DNA of 64,000 bases, taken from positions 3,286,001-3,350,000 of the forward strand of contig NZ_CP015225.1 in assembly GCF_001623525.1 (NCBI RefSeq), in the 5' to 3' direction. The position numbers and the translations under genes are program-made. This document shows positions 27,853 to 37,493 of this stretch, one piece after another; the first letter of the stretch is position 1; each line of letters starts with the position of its first letter. The stretch is from Pseudomonas fluorescens (lineage in GTDB: Bacteria; Pseudomonadota; Gammaproteobacteria; Pseudomonadales; Pseudomonadaceae). The notes below the pieces were generated by a model that saw only the letters and a program-made list of their open reading frames with translations, did no database searches and was not told where the DNA came from.

Positions 27853-29306
27853 GCAAGTCGCTACTCTCCCTGACCATCGCCGCCGTCGTGCTCAGCGGTT
27901 GCTCGCTGATCCCCGACTATCAGCGGCCCGAAGCACCGGTCGCGGCGCAATACCCGCAAGGGCCGGCCTACGAGGCGGCCAATGCGCCCGGCCAGGCCGC
28001 CGCCGAGCAAGGCTGGAAACAGTTTTTCCATGACCCGGCGTTGCAACAGCTGATCCAGGTCGCCTTGGAAAACAACCGCGACCTGCGTGTCGCGGCGCTG
28101 AACATCGATGCCTATGCCGCCCAATACCGTATCCAGCGCGCGGACCTGTTCCCGGCCGTCTCGGCCACCGGTTCCGGCAGCCGCCAGCGGGTACCGGCAC
28201 GGGCTTCGCAAACCGGTGAAGCGGCGATCAGCAGTTCGTATTCGGCAACCTTGGGCATCAGCGCCTATGAACTGGACCTGTTCGGTCGGGTTCGCAGCCT
28301 GAGCGAGCAAGCGCTGCAAAGCTACTTCGCCACCGAAGAAGCCCGTCGCAGCACCCAGATCAGCCTGGTGGCCAACGTCGCCAATGCCTACCTGACCTGG
28401 CAAGCCGACAAGGAACTGCTCAAGCTGACCCAGGACACCCTCGGGGCCTACGAACAAAGCTTCAAGCTGACCTCGCGCAGCGCCGAAGTCGGCGTGGCCT
28501 CGGCCCTGGACCTGAGCCAGGCGCGCACCGCCGTGGAAAACGCCCGCGTGCAACTGGCCCGTTACACTCGCCAGGTCGCACAGGACGAAAACAGCCTGAC
28601 CCTGCTGCTGGGCACTGGCCTGCCGGCCAACCTGAACTCGCAACCGCTGAGCGATGATCTGCTCAGCGAAGTGCCGGCCGGGCTGCCGTCGGACCTGCTG
28701 CAACGTCGTCCGGATATCCTCCAGGCCGAACGCAACCTGCTGGCTGCCAACGCCAATATCGGCGCCGCGCGGGCTGCGTTCTTCCCGAGCATCAGCCTGA
28801 CGGCCAACGCCGGCACCCTGAGCCCGGACCTGTCCGGCCTGTTCAAGGGTGGTTCGGGCACCTGGACCTTCGCTCCGCAAATCAACCTGCCGATCTTCAA
28901 CGCCGGCAGCCTGCGTGCAAGCCTGGACTACGCCAAGATCCAGAAAGACATCAACGTCGCGCAGTACGAGAAGTCGATTCAGACGGCGTTCCAGGAAGTC
29001 TCCGACGGCCTGGCCGCGCGCCAGACCTACAACGAACAGTTGCAGGCCCAGACCGACTTCGTCGCCGCCAACCAGGACTACTACCGCCTGGCCGAGCGTC
29101 GCTACCGCATCGGCGTCGACAGCAACCTGACCTTCCTCGACGCCCAACGCCAGTTGTTCAGCGCGCAACAGTCGCTGATCACTGACCGTCTTGCGCAACT
29201 GACCAGCGAGGTCAATTTGTACAAGGCATTGGGCGGTGGCTGGAATGCCGAGACCGGCAAGAACGAACCGGTGAAAGAAGAAGCGCCGAAGATGAAATTG
29301 TTCTGA
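27849..29306 (+). CDS. emhC: efflux outer-membrane channel EmhC/TtgC
   Basis: 485-aa OprM/NodT-family outer-membrane lipoprotein. Lipobox VLSGC with C18; two OEP domains, each with long helices ([40 protein letters not shown]). Completes the tripartite EmhABC pump. Starts within the emhB stop (ATGA). A strong terminator follows at 29331. Confidence 0.93.
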   Translation: MSKSLLSLTIAAVVLSGCSLIPDYQRPEAPVAAQYPQGPAYEAANAPGQAAAEQGWKQFFHDPALQQLIQVALENNRDLRVAALNIDAYAAQYRIQRADLFPAVSATGSGSRQRVPARASQTGEAAISSSYSATLGISAYELDLFGRVRSLSEQALQSYFATEEARRSTQISLVANVANAYLTWQADKELLKLTQDTLGAYEQSFKLTSRSAEVGVASALDLSQARTAVENARVQLARYTRQVAQDENSLTLLLGTGLPANLNSQPLSDDLLSEVPAGLPSDLLQRRPDILQAERNLLAANANIGAARAAFFPSISLTANAGTLSPDLSGLFKGGSGTWTFAPQINLPIFNAGSLRASLDYAKIQKDINVAQYEKSIQTAFQEVSDGLAARQTYNEQLQAQTDFVAANQDYYRLAERRYRIGVDSNLTFLDAQRQLFSAQQSLITDRLAQLTSEVNLYKALGGGWNAETGKNEPVKEEAPKMKLF

Positions 29307-29330
29307 TAGATGTTTGAACGCTGAACATGA

Positions 29331-29356
29331 AGCCCACCGAAAGGTGGGCTTTTTTG
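29331..29356 (+). terminator. rho-independent terminator of emhABC
   Basis: Stem AGCCCACC/GGTGGGCT with a GAAA loop and a T6 run. Confidence 0.93.
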
Positions 29357-29373
29357 TTTTAGGGATCCACCTC

Positions 29374-29420
29374 TGGCGAGGGGATTCATCTCAGCTCAAG
29401 TGCAAAGCACTCGCACAACT
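29374..29420. repeat. degenerate family C REP
   Basis: TGGCGAGGGGATTCATCTCA followed by a short GTGC-AAAGCAC hairpin; recognisable as a decayed family C unit between the emhC terminator and the toxin gene. Confidence 0.5.
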
Positions 29421-29449
29421 TGTGCCCCCAGGGAAATCCAGAGGGTTGC

Positions 29450-29737
29450 TTAGAGACGACGCTGCGCTGCGTCGTAAACTTCCTTGTCTCGCCGAGCACC
29501 GACTGCCACGATCAACACCTGAATGGCTTTCCCATCGACTCTATAAACGATACGCGTATCGCCCGTTCGAATTCTTCGACATCCGGCCAGGCTGGCTCTG
29601 AGCGGCTGACCGGTTTTGTCCGGCTCTCCCCTGACAATCCGCTCTTCAATGACATCAAGGATACGGTTCGCCGCTGCCGCCCCCAACTGATCCAGATCGT
29701 CCTGAACCTCCGGATGGTAGATAACCCCCCAAACCAT
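29450..29737 (-). CDS. RelE/ParE-family toxin
   Basis: 95-aa toxin of the RelE/ParE superfamily: VWGVIYHPEVQDDLDQLG at the start, then GCRRIRTGDTRIVYRVDG and a C-terminal VLIVAVGARRDKEVYD strand-helix, all standard for the fold. It follows the antitoxin gene by 11 nt with an AAGGAGG SD. RelE-type members cleave mRNA on the ribosome and ParE-type members poison gyrase; which applies here is not decided by sequence. Downstream of emhABC, convergent with it. Confidence 0.85.
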   Translation of the reverse strand: MVWGVIYHPEVQDDLDQLGAAAANRILDVIEERIVRGEPDKTGQPLRASLAGCRRIRTGDTRIVYRVDGKAIQVLIVAVGARRDKEVYDAAQRRL

Positions 29738-29748
29738 TCCCCCCTCCT

Positions 29749-30039
29749 TCAGTCGTTTTTGGCGTACCGCGCTCGCATAGCTTCATGACTAATGGCCTTG
29801 GCCTCATCGAAATCAAGCAGCCGCTCGCGGGCTGTCGCTTCGACGCGAAGGTTTTCCAGTTCATCAAGCATTTCCTGATAGGCATCGACATTAATAATCA
29901 CGGCTGCCGGCTCATTGTCCTTGAAAATAACCAGTCTTTCGGTTGCGCGACTCGAGACGTCCTTGAGCTTCGCGCTGAAGTTCCTGACCATTGCGGTAAC
30001 GGATACCGCCTGATCAGCCCGTTCCAATAGCGCTGCCAT
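29749..30039 (-). CDS. Phd/YefM-family antitoxin
   Basis: 96-aa antitoxin. N-terminal Phd/YefM DNA-binding domain (AVSVTAMVRNFSAKLKDV, then RLVIFKDNEPAAVIINVDAY), followed by a charged helical C-terminus that would wrap the toxin. ATG 30039 has AGGAGG at ideal spacing; a TTG two codons upstream is not needed. First gene of the pair, so probably autoregulates the operon. Confidence 0.85.
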   Translation of the reverse strand: MAALLERADQAVSVTAMVRNFSAKLKDVSSRATERLVIFKDNEPAAVIINVDAYQEMLDELENLRVEATARERLLDFDEAKAISHEAMRARYAKND

Positions 30040-30227
30040 AACCAACCTCCTAGCACATCAAGTTACATATATTTATACATATCTTTATGCGTAAAGTGTT
30101 GCGCTTCAAGAAGCATAAATCAAGTTGAAAAAACAGCTCCCGACCGGTTGCACCTCTACACTCCCCACACAAAAGCCCCTGCGGCTGCCAGGCACCGTTT
30201 TTTTGACTAGTGGCACACAACAACCCT

Positions 30228-30275
30228 GTGGCGAGGGGATTCATCCCCGTTGGGCTGCGAAGCAGCCCCAATCAC
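30228..30275. repeat. family C REP, single
   Basis: GTGGCGAGGGGATTCATCCC followed by GGGCTGCGAAGCAGCCC hairpin, just downstream of the DUF6124 gene. Confidence 0.8.
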
Positions 30276-30291
30276 AATAAGGCTCAACCTG

Positions 30292-30642
30292 CTAACGCGG
30301 GTCGACGATATCCAGCGCACGATTAGCCAACAGTTCACTCAGCTCGATCATCTGCGCCACGCCGAGCGCGACATGCCGCCGCGAGCCCTCCAACTCGAAC
30401 GCCAGGTCACTGACCATGGCATTGGCCGAGGCAAGGGTTTCGCTGAGATTGGCCAGGAGACACTCCGTGTCGATGGTATCGATGACGGTGAAGACTTGTG
30501 TTGAGGTTTTGGGTTTGGGATCAGGGTGGGTGCCCAGATGGTAATCGAGTGCCCGGTCTGCGGCCTCTTGGAGCTTTTCTGGATCGGGGTCGTTGTAGGG
30601 GAAGGTGCTCTCTGATGGCGAAGAAGGATGATGTTTTTTCAT
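30292..30642 (-). CDS. DUF6124 family protein
   Basis: 116-aa small acidic protein common in multiple copies in Pseudomonas (DUF6124, formerly grouped with DUF3077). Pattern: charged N-terminus with PDPEKLQEAADRALDYHL, then TEcLLaNlsEtLasAnaMvsDLAfELeGsrR and a helical C-terminus ending in a valine-aspartate tail. No TM segment. Function unknown. SD GGAG at 11 nt from ATG. Preceded by a GC-rich, hairpin-forming leader. Confidence 0.8.
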   Translation of the reverse strand: MKKHHPSSPSESTFPYNDPDPEKLQEAADRALDYHLGTHPDPKPKTSTQVFTVIDTIDTECLLANLSETLASANAMVSDLAFELEGSRRHVALGVAQMIELSELLANRALDIVDPR

Positions 30643-30659
30643 AACGGCGCTCCTGCATC

Positions 30660-30760
30660 AATTGGAGCCCGAGACGTGGGCCCGGGCGCTAGCGCCTAAC
30701 GAAGTCGACGGGCTTGCAGTCCCGGTCGCTGGATTGGCAGCGACCCAAACAAGCTAGAGA
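30660..30760 (-). ncRNA. candidate structured leader of the DUF6124 gene
   Basis: On the minus strand, directly upstream of the gene: an 8-bp stem GGTCGCTG/CAGCGACC with a 6-nt loop (30724-30745) and the 12-bp palindrome GGCGCTAGCGCC (30685-30696), with a GGGACTGCAAGCCC hairpin between. The rest of the gap 30643-31104 shows no gene. I could not identify an Rfam class. Confidence 0.4.
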
Positions 30761-31104
30761 TTCCGCTTCCGAGCAGCAACCTTAAAACCTCGTCGGAAAA
30801 TTCGCCGCGTCTGTCAGGCCGCCATCGCGACCAAGCTCACTCCCACAGGAATCGCATCCGCCGAAGCAATGTTTTGCTGTTCGATAATCGCCCAAAACCC
30901 GCAAACGGCGATTGAACCGATCCCGGGCCGCCCTTCACCATCCCTCGCACAAAACCAATAACAACAGGTTCGACGCCATGCCCATCCGCCCCGCCGCACC
31001 CGGCTGATCCTCAATAGCCTCACGCCACTGGTTCCACCGTTCCGCCTGCAGCCCAAGGTTGTGGCAACGACCCGCTTCGTCCACAAAAAATAGAGACAAC
31101 GCCC

Positions 31105-32358
31105 ATGAAGCCCACACAGCACTTGTTCCCCAGCCTCATTGCCGTCGCCCTGACCAGCACCGCCCTGCCCATCCTGGCCGCGGAATCAGGGTTTGTCGAA
31201 GATGCCAAGGCCACGCTGAACCTGCGCAACTTCTACTTCAACCGCAACTTCACCAACCCGAACAATGCCCAAGGCAAAGCCGAGGAATGGACCCAGAGTT
31301 TCATCCTCGACGCCAAGTCCGGTTTCACCCAGGGCGTGGTCGGTTTCGGCGTGGACATACTGGGGATGTACTCGGTCAAGCTCGACGGCGGCCGTGGCAC
31401 CGCAGGTACACAACTGCTCCCAGTGCATGACGACGGCCGCCCCGCCGATGACTTCGGTCGCCTGGGCGTGGCCCTGAAGGCCAAGGTATCGAAGACCGAA
31501 CTGAAGGTCGGCGAATGGATGCCGGTGTTGCCGATCCTGCGCTCCGACGACGGTCGCTCCCTGCCGCAAACCTTTCGTGGCGGCCAGGTGACCTCCACCG
31601 AAATCAGCGGCCTCACGCTGTACGGTGGTCAGTTCCGCGCCAACAGCCCGCGCAACGACGCGAGCATGGAAGACATGTCGATGAACGGCCGCGGCGCGTT
31701 CACCTCCGACCGTTTCAACTTCGCTGGCGGTGAATACGCCTTCAACGAAAAACGCACCCAGGTCGGCGTGTGGTACGCGGAACTGTCCGACATCTACCAG
31801 CAACAATATTTCAACCTGACCCACAGCCAGCCCATCGGCGACTGGACCCTGGGCGCCAACCTCGGCTACTTCACCGGCAAGGAAAACGGCAGTGCGTTGG
31901 CCGGCGACCTGGACAACAAAACCGCGTTCGCCATGCTCTCGGCCAAGTACGGTGGCAACACCTTTTATGTCGGCCTGCAGAAAGTCGGCGGCGATGATGC
32001 CTGGATGCGCGTCAACGGCACCAGCGGCGGCACCCTGGCCAACGACAGCTACAACTCCAGCTACGACAACGCCAAGGAAAAATCCTGGCAAGTACGCCAC
32101 GACTTCAACTTCGCCGCCGTCGGCGTGCCGGGCCTGACGTTGATGAACCGCTACATCAGCGGTGACAACGTGCACACCGCCACGGTCGACGACGGCAAGG
32201 AATGGGGTCGGGAAAGTGAGCTGGCCTACACCGTGCAGAGCGGCGCGTTGAAGAGCCTCAACGTGAAGTGGCGTAACTCGACGATGCGCCGGGATTACAG
32301 TACCAATGAGTTCGATGAGAACCGGTTGATCATCAGTTATCCGCTCAGCCTGCTGTAA
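31105..32358 (+). CDS. OprD family outer-membrane porin
   Basis: 417-aa substrate-specific porin of 18 beta-strands. Signal peptide 1-25 (PILAAES); the start GFVEDAKATLNLRNFYFNR and the strand ending with SLL at the C-terminus are typical of OprD/OpdK proteins. It converges on pcaC at the end of the pca cluster, so uptake of an aromatic acid such as protocatechuate, benzoate or vanillate is likely (inference from context). SD is weak (AGAGAC). Confidence 0.88.
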   Translation: MKPTQHLFPSLIAVALTSTALPILAAESGFVEDAKATLNLRNFYFNRNFTNPNNAQGKAEEWTQSFILDAKSGFTQGVVGFGVDILGMYSVKLDGGRGTAGTQLLPVHDDGRPADDFGRLGVALKAKVSKTELKVGEWMPVLPILRSDDGRSLPQTFRGGQVTSTEISGLTLYGGQFRANSPRNDASMEDMSMNGRGAFTSDRFNFAGGEYAFNEKRTQVGVWYAELSDIYQQQYFNLTHSQPIGDWTLGANLGYFTGKENGSALAGDLDNKTAFAMLSAKYGGNTFYVGLQKVGGDDAWMRVNGTSGGTLANDSYNSSYDNAKEKSWQVRHDFNFAAVGVPGLTLMNRYISGDNVHTATVDDGKEWGRESELAYTVQSGALKSLNVKWRNSTMRRDYSTNEFDENRLIISYPLSLL

Positions 32359-32385
32359 AAGCCAAACATGGGTGGAGGCTGTACC

Positions 32386-32555
32386 ACCGTCATCGCGAGC
32401 AGGCTAGCTTCCACAGGGAATCGGTGCCGAGCACAAAATCAGCGCTCACTGAAGATCCAGTGTAGGAGCTTGCTCGCGATGGCGTCATCACATTCAACAT
32501 CCCCCATCAATTGAACCACCGCTATCGCGAGCCAGCTCGCTCCCACAGGAAATGA
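32386..32555. repeat. cluster of degenerate family B REP units
   Basis: Three imperfect units with cores ATCGCGAGCAGGCT, GGAGCTTGCTCGCGATGG and TATCGCGAGCCAGCTCGC, between the convergent porin and pcaC genes. Confidence 0.65.
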
Positions 32556-32564
32556 GGTAACCCC

Positions 32565-32957
32565 TTAAGCCCGGGATTCGACGCCCAGTTCGTCCCACAC
32601 CGACTCGGCCAGATGGAACGTGGCGTTGGCCGCCGGGATGCCGCAGTAGATGGCGCTCTGCATGATCACTTCCTTGATCTCGCTGCGGCTCACGCCATTG
32701 TTGGCGGCGGCGCGCAGGTGCAGCTTGAGTTCTTCGGCGCGGTTCATGCCGATCAACATGGCAATGGTAATCAGGCTGCGGGTATGGCGCGGCAGGCCCG
32801 GACGGGTCCAGATGTCGCCCCAGGCGTGGCGGGTGATCATCTCCTGGAACTCGCTGTTGAACTCGGTCAGGGCATTGAGGCTGCGATCGACGTGGGCATC
32901 GCCCAGCACCGCGCGGCGTACTTGCATGCCTTCGTCGTAACGTTGTTTCTCGTCCAC
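32565..32957 (-). CDS. pcaC: 4-carboxymuconolactone decarboxylase PcaC
   Basis: 130-aa AhpD-like decarboxylase converting 4-carboxymuconolactone to 3-oxoadipate enol-lactone. Seen: the GMQVRRAVLGDAHVDRS start, WTRPGLPRHTRSLITIAML, and the HLRAAANNGVSRSEI block. The GTG at 32957 is the start: it has GAGGAG upstream and gives the family length of 130, whereas longer frames overlap pcaD. Last gene of pcaB-pcaD-pcaC, 10 nt after pcaD. Confidence 0.92.
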   Translation of the reverse strand: MDEKQRYDEGMQVRRAVLGDAHVDRSLNALTEFNSEFQEMITRHAWGDIWTRPGLPRHTRSLITIAMLIGMNRAEELKLHLRAAANNGVSRSEIKEVIMQSAIYCGIPAANATFHLAESVWDELGVESRA

Positions 32958-32967
32958 AAAAAACTCC

Positions 32968-33768
32968 TCAGGCACGGCCAGAATCAAGCAGGAAATCCAG
33001 CACCCGCGCGCTGAAGGCGGCGCCGGCCTGGACGTTGGACAGGTGCGCGGCGTAGAACTCGGCGTACTCGGCCCCGCGGACCCGCTCCTGGATAAAGTGC
33101 CCACCCGACGGCGGTGTCACGGCATCTTCAGTGCCGGCGATCACCAGCAGCGGTACGCGAATCGACGACAACTGCTCGCGAAAATCGGCATCACGCACCG
33201 CGGCACAGTTGGCCGCATAACCCTGAGGCGAAGTGGCGGCGAGCATGTCAGTGATTTTTTTTGCCGTCGCAGGCTGCGCTTCAGCAAAGTCGGGGGTAAA
33301 CCAACGGGCAATCGAGGCATCGCGCAACGCTACCATCGCCGCCTTGCCGTCGCGCAGTACGGTTTCGATGCGCGGGTTCCACACCGACGGATCGCCGATC
33401 TTGGCCGCGGTGTTGCACACCACCAGTTTGTACAGGCGCTCGCCGGCGTTGATGCCCAGCCATTGGCCGATCAACCCGCCCATGGACAAGCCACAGAAAT
33501 GCACCTTATCGATGTTCAACTGATCGAGCATCGCCAGCACGTCGCGGCCCAGTTGCTCGATGCTGTACGGCCCTTCGGTGACCAGCGACTGGCCATGGCC
33601 GCGCGTGTCGAAGCGCAGCACGCGAAAGTGTTCACTGAAGGCCGCGACCTGCTCGTCCCACATGTGCAGATCAGTGCCCAGGGAATTGGAGAGCACCAGC
33701 ACAGGGGCGTCTTGCGGCCCATCAAAACGATAGTTCAGATCGCCCTCGGCGAGTTTGACGAATCCCAC
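32968..33768 (-). CDS. pcaD: 3-oxoadipate enol-lactonase PcaD
   Basis: 266-aa alpha/beta hydrolase that opens 3-oxoadipate enol-lactone to 3-oxoadipate. Nucleophile S95 in GLSMGG, oxyanion region SNSLGTDLHMWD, acid Asp in IAGTEDAVTP and a C-terminal His in YAAHLSNVQAG. GTG start at 33768 with AAGGAG SD. Middle gene of pcaBDC, 12 nt after pcaB. Confidence 0.92.
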   Translation of the reverse strand: MGFVKLAEGDLNYRFDGPQDAPVLVLSNSLGTDLHMWDEQVAAFSEHFRVLRFDTRGHGQSLVTEGPYSIEQLGRDVLAMLDQLNIDKVHFCGLSMGGLIGQWLGINAGERLYKLVVCNTAAKIGDPSVWNPRIETVLRDGKAAMVALRDASIARWFTPDFAEAQPATAKKITDMLAATSPQGYAANCAAVRDADFREQLSSIRVPLLVIAGTEDAVTPPSGGHFIQERVRGAEYAEFYAAHLSNVQAGAAFSARVLDFLLDSGRA

Positions 33769-33780
33769 AACAATCTCCTT

Positions 33781-35145
33781 TCAGGCGTTCAAGGCAAGGT
33801 GTTCGGCCACGGCCCGGGCGACCCAGGTCTGTGCTTGTCCGAGGTAGTGCGCCGGGTCGAGCAGATGATCAAGCTCGGTCGCGGATAGCTGCGCAGTGAC
33901 CTGAGGTTCATCCCCCAGCACATCACGCAAATGCCGTTGTTCGGCCACGGCGCGCTTGCAGCATTGCTCCAGCAGATGGTGCGCCGCGTCGCGTCCCACA
34001 CGCTGGGCCAGGACGATGCTCACTGCTTCGGCCAGCACCAGCCCCTGGGTCAGTTCCAGGTTGCGGGCCATGCGCGCCGCGTCCACTTCCAACCCTTCGG
34101 CCAGCAGCCGCGCCTGCTGCAAGGCACCGGACACCAGGCAGCAGATCTCCGGCAGGGTTTCCCATTCGGCGTGCCATAGGCCCAGGCTGCGCTCGTGTTC
34201 CTGGGGCATGGCGCTGAACAGCGTCGACAACAAGCCAGGCACTCGCGTCGCCGCGCCGATCAGCACTGCCGCGCCCACCGGGTTGCGCTTGTGCGGCATG
34301 GTGGACGACCCCCCCTTGCCCGGCGCCGAGGGCTCGAACGCTTCGCCGGCCTCGGTCTGCATCAACAGGCTGATATCACGGCCGAGTTTGCCCAGGCTAC
34401 CGGCGATCAGGCCCAGCACTGAACCGAATTCCACCAGGCGATCGCGCTGGGTGTGCCACGGCTGCTCGGGCAGGTTCAGTTGCAATTCGGCGGCCAAGGC
34501 TTCGGCGATGGGCAAGGCGTGTTCACCCAAGGCCGCGAGGGTGCCGGAAGCACCGCCGAACTGCAGCACCAGCAAGCGCGGCTTGAGTTCTTTCAAACGT
34601 TGGCGACTGCGGGTGATCGCTCCCAGCCAACCAGCGATCTTCATGCCCAGGGTCACCGGCGTGGCGTGCTGCAGCCAGGTGCGTCCGGCCAGCGGCGTGG
34701 CGGCGTAGTGTTCGGCTTGTCGGGCCAGGGTGGCGGCCAACTGCGCCAGCTCGCCTTCGATCAGCCCCAAGGCCAGGCGCAGTTGCAGCACCAGCCCGCT
34801 GTCCATCACGTCCTGGCTGGTGGCGCCTAGGTGCACGTAGCGCTCGGCTTCGGCGTCCTCGACGGCGATGCGCTTACCCAACGCCTTGACCAACGGGATT
34901 GCCGAATTGCCAGCGCTGGCGATCGCTTCGCTCAACGCCGAAAAATCATACAGCGCGGCACGACAGGCCTTTTCGATCGGCGCAACGGCACTTTGCGGAA
35001 TCACCCCGACCCGCGCCTCGGCCCGGGCCAAGGCGGCTTCGACGTCAAGCATGGCCTGGACCCGCCCCGCATCGCAGAACACCTCGCGCATGTCGCGGGC
35101 GGTGAAATAGGCATCGAATAGCTGATTGCCCGGTCGTTCGCTCAT
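33781..35145 (-). CDS. pcaB: 3-carboxy-cis,cis-muconate cycloisomerase PcaB
   Basis: 454-aa member of the fumarase/aspartase superfamily that lactonises 3-carboxymuconate. The superfamily signature GSSTMPHKRNP is intact, as are LGATSQDVMDSGL and TWLQHATPVTLG. SD AAGGA upstream of ATG 35145. First gene of pcaBDC; a REPIN separates it from pcaT, so the two may be separately transcribed or processed. Confidence 0.93.
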   Translation of the reverse strand: MSERPGNQLFDAYFTARDMREVFCDAGRVQAMLDVEAALARAEARVGVIPQSAVAPIEKACRAALYDFSALSEAIASAGNSAIPLVKALGKRIAVEDAEAERYVHLGATSQDVMDSGLVLQLRLALGLIEGELAQLAATLARQAEHYAATPLAGRTWLQHATPVTLGMKIAGWLGAITRSRQRLKELKPRLLVLQFGGASGTLAALGEHALPIAEALAAELQLNLPEQPWHTQRDRLVEFGSVLGLIAGSLGKLGRDISLLMQTEAGEAFEPSAPGKGGSSTMPHKRNPVGAAVLIGAATRVPGLLSTLFSAMPQEHERSLGLWHAEWETLPEICCLVSGALQQARLLAEGLEVDAARMARNLELTQGLVLAEAVSIVLAQRVGRDAAHHLLEQCCKRAVAEQRHLRDVLGDEPQVTAQLSATELDHLLDPAHYLGQAQTWVARAVAEHLALNA

Positions 35146-35173
35146 AAACAGTCCTTGGGAAGGTAGATGTCCC

Positions 35174-35262
35174 GTGGCGAGGGAGCTTGCTCCCGCTTGA
35201 GTGCGAAGCGCTCACAAGAGAGGGCTGCTACGCAGCCCAGCGGGAGCAAGCTCCCTCGCCAC
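35174..35262. repeat. REPIN-type inverted pair, family A
   Basis: Facing family A arms with inner hairpins GTGCGAAGCGC and GGCTGCTACGCAGCC, between pcaT and pcaB. Confidence 0.9.
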
Positions 35263-35297
35263 AATGACTCAAACAAACCTCAAATGATCAGGTGGGT

Positions 35298-36596
35298 TCA
35301 AAGGTCGTGGTGCAAATACGCCGGCTGCTTGGGCAGGCGCAGGCTGAACAGGAACGCCACCACCATCATCACCGTGACATACCAATAAAAAGCGTTTTCC
35401 ATGCCCTGGGCTTTCAGGCTCAGGGCAACGTACTCCGCCGAGCCGCCAAAAATCGCATTGGCCACCGCGTAAGCCAACCCTACTCCCAGCGCCCGCACTT
35501 CAGGTGGAAACATTTCCGCTTTCACCAGGCCGCTGATGGAGGTGTAGAAGCTGACGATCGCCAGCGCCAACGTGATCAGGACAAACGCCAGGAACGGGCT
35601 GCTGATGCTTTTCAGGGTCAGCAGGATCGGCACGGTGCACAACGCCCCCAGGCCACCGAACCAGAGCATGGAGTTACGCCGGCCGATCTTGTCCGCCAGC
35701 ATGCCGAACAGCGGCTGCATGCACATGTACAGGAACAGCGCGCCGGTCATGATGTAGCTGGCGGTCTTGGCGTGCAGGCCGGCGGTGTTCACCAGGTATT
35801 TCTGCATGTAGGTGGTGAAGGTGTAGAAAATCAGCGAGCCGCCGGCGGTGTAGCCCAGCACGGTGATGAACGCGGCCTTGTGGTCGCGAAACAGCGCCAT
35901 GATGCTGCCAGCGTCCTTGTTCTCGCGCATTTCCTTGCTACTGGTTTCCTTCAGGGAGCGCCGCAGGAACAGGGAAATCAATGCAGCCACGGCCCCCACC
36001 ACAAATGGAATCCGCCAGCCATAAGCGCGCAGTTCGTCTTCGTTGAGAAACTGCTGCAGGATCACCACCAACGACACCGCCAGCAGTTGCCCGCCGATCA
36101 GCGTCACGTATTGGAACGAAGCAAAAAAACCGCGCTGCCCCTTGAGGGCGACTTCGCTCATGTAGGTGGCGGTGGTGCCGTATTCGCCGCCCACCGACAG
36201 GCCTTGCAACAAGCGCGCGAACAACAGCAGCAGCGGCGCCCAGACGCCGATGTCCTTGTAGGTGGGCAGGCAGGCGATGAGCAATGAGCCGAAGCACATC
36301 ATCAGCACCGAGATCATCATCGAATTCTTACGTCCGTGACGGTCCGCCACCCGGCCGAAAATCCAACCGCCGATGGGCCGCATCAGGAACCCGGCGGCGA
36401 ACACACCGGCCGTGTTGACCAGTTGCACCGTGGGGTTGTCCGAGGGGAAGAACGCCGGGGCGAAATAAATTGCGCAGAACGCATAGACATAGAAGTCAAA
36501 CCATTCGACCAGGTTGCCGGATGAAGCACCGACGATGGCGAAGATACGCTTGCTGCGTTCTTCGCCGGTGTAGTGGCTGATGATTGGGGTGGCCAT
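35298..36596 (-). CDS. pcaT: MFS dicarboxylate/3-oxoadipate transporter PcaT
   Basis: 432-aa metabolite:H+ symporter family member (KgtP/PcaT). Twelve TM segments; [14 protein letters not shown] in TM1, motif [15 protein letters not shown], and [13 protein letters not shown] in TM4 are characteristic. Takes up 3-oxoadipate or related dicarboxylates. Lies between pcaG and pcaB, with REP sequences on both sides. Confidence 0.88.
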   Translation of the reverse strand: MATPIISHYTGEERSKRIFAIVGASSGNLVEWFDFYVYAFCAIYFAPAFFPSDNPTVQLVNTAGVFAAGFLMRPIGGWIFGRVADRHGRKNSMMISVLMMCFGSLLIACLPTYKDIGVWAPLLLLFARLLQGLSVGGEYGTTATYMSEVALKGQRGFFASFQYVTLIGGQLLAVSLVVILQQFLNEDELRAYGWRIPFVVGAVAALISLFLRRSLKETSSKEMRENKDAGSIMALFRDHKAAFITVLGYTAGGSLIFYTFTTYMQKYLVNTAGLHAKTASYIMTGALFLYMCMQPLFGMLADKIGRRNSMLWFGGLGALCTVPILLTLKSISSPFLAFVLITLALAIVSFYTSISGLVKAEMFPPEVRALGVGLAYAVANAIFGGSAEYVALSLKAQGMENAFYWYVTVMMVVAFLFSLRLPKQPAYLHHDL

Positions 36597-36692
36597 GGAT
36601 TATTCACTCGTTGGGGACTGACGAAGTCTAGACACACTTAGTAACAGTCCCGTTCCAAAAACGGTCTTTCAAGCAGTAGCGCCTGTAGCGCC

Positions 36693-36719
36693 GCCATCGC
36701 GAGCAAGCTCGCTCCCACA
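36693..36719. repeat. single family B REP
   Basis: CATCGCGAGCAAGCTCGCTC unit in the gap 36597-36925 between pcaG and pcaT. Confidence 0.75.
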
Positions 36720-36782
36720 GGGTTCATGCTATTGCTGTGGTCCTGTAAGTTCATACGCTTCCGGGCTGGGTTCATATCCCCT

Positions 36783-36911
36783 GTGGCGAGGGAGCTTGCT
36801 CCCGCTCGGCTGCGAAGCAGACGTCAACCTGGCAACGGGGTCATCCTGATGTACCGGGTCGCCGGCTTTGGGCTTGCTGCGCAAGCCAGCGGGAGCAAGC
36901 TCCCTCGCCAC
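36783..36911. repeat. REPIN-type inverted pair, family A
   Basis: Facing family A arms 130 bp long in total, 15 nt past the pcaG stop. Together with 36693 it fills the 329-bp gap before pcaT; no gene is seen there. Confidence 0.9.
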
Positions 36912-36925
36912 AGGAAAATCATGAG

Positions 36926-37492
36926 TCAGTAATCGAAGAACACCGTCTCGGCCTCCGTGCCCTGAAGGATCACGTTCCACTGGTACACGCCCGACGCATC
37001 AGGCTTGGCCACGATTGTGCCGCGACGTTCTTCGGGCACGCAGGCCAGCAGAGGGTCGGTTTCGTTGGCCTGTTCGCCGTCGAAATAGATGCGCGTCAGC
37101 AAGTGCTTGACCAACCCGCGAGCGAACACCAGCACCACCAAGTGCGGTGCCTGGGTTGTGCCCCCCAATCCCGGCACAGTGCCCGGCTTGATGGTGGTAA
37201 AGCGGAAGCGCCCTTCGGCGTCCACCGGCACCCGGCCGAAGCCTTCGAAATTCGGGTCCAGGGGTTTGTCCTGGTCGTCTTCCGGGTGGGCGTATTTGCC
37301 GGCGGCGTTGGCCTGCCAGACTTCCAGCATCGCGTCGTTGACGAACTGGCCGTTGCCGTCGACCACCTGCCCGGTGATCGCCACGCGTTGGCCGAGGGTT
37401 TCGGCGACGGTCAGGTCTTCGCGGTTCAGCCAGGTCAGGCCGATGTGGTAGTAAGGGCCAACGGTGTGGGACGTGGTGGCGGTGAGCGTCAT
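36926..37492 (-). CDS. pcaG: protocatechuate 3,4-dioxygenase alpha subunit PcaG
   Basis: 188-aa subunit of the intradiol dioxygenase. Begins TTSHTVGPYYHIGLTWLN and carries the WQANAAGKYAHPEDDQD and APHLVVLVFARG segments; it lacks the iron-binding Tyr/His set, as expected of the alpha subunit. ATG 37492 lies 1 nt after the pcaH stop, so both are co-translated to form the 3,4-PCD oligomer that cleaves protocatechuate. Confidence 0.93.
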   Translation of the reverse strand: MTLTATTSHTVGPYYHIGLTWLNREDLTVAETLGQRVAITGQVVDGNGQFVNDAMLEVWQANAAGKYAHPEDDQDKPLDPNFEGFGRVPVDAEGRFRFTTIKPGTVPGLGGTTQAPHLVVLVFARGLVKHLLTRIYFDGEQANETDPLLACVPEERRGTIVAKPDASGVYQWNVILQGTEAETVFFDY

Positions 37493-37493
37493 C

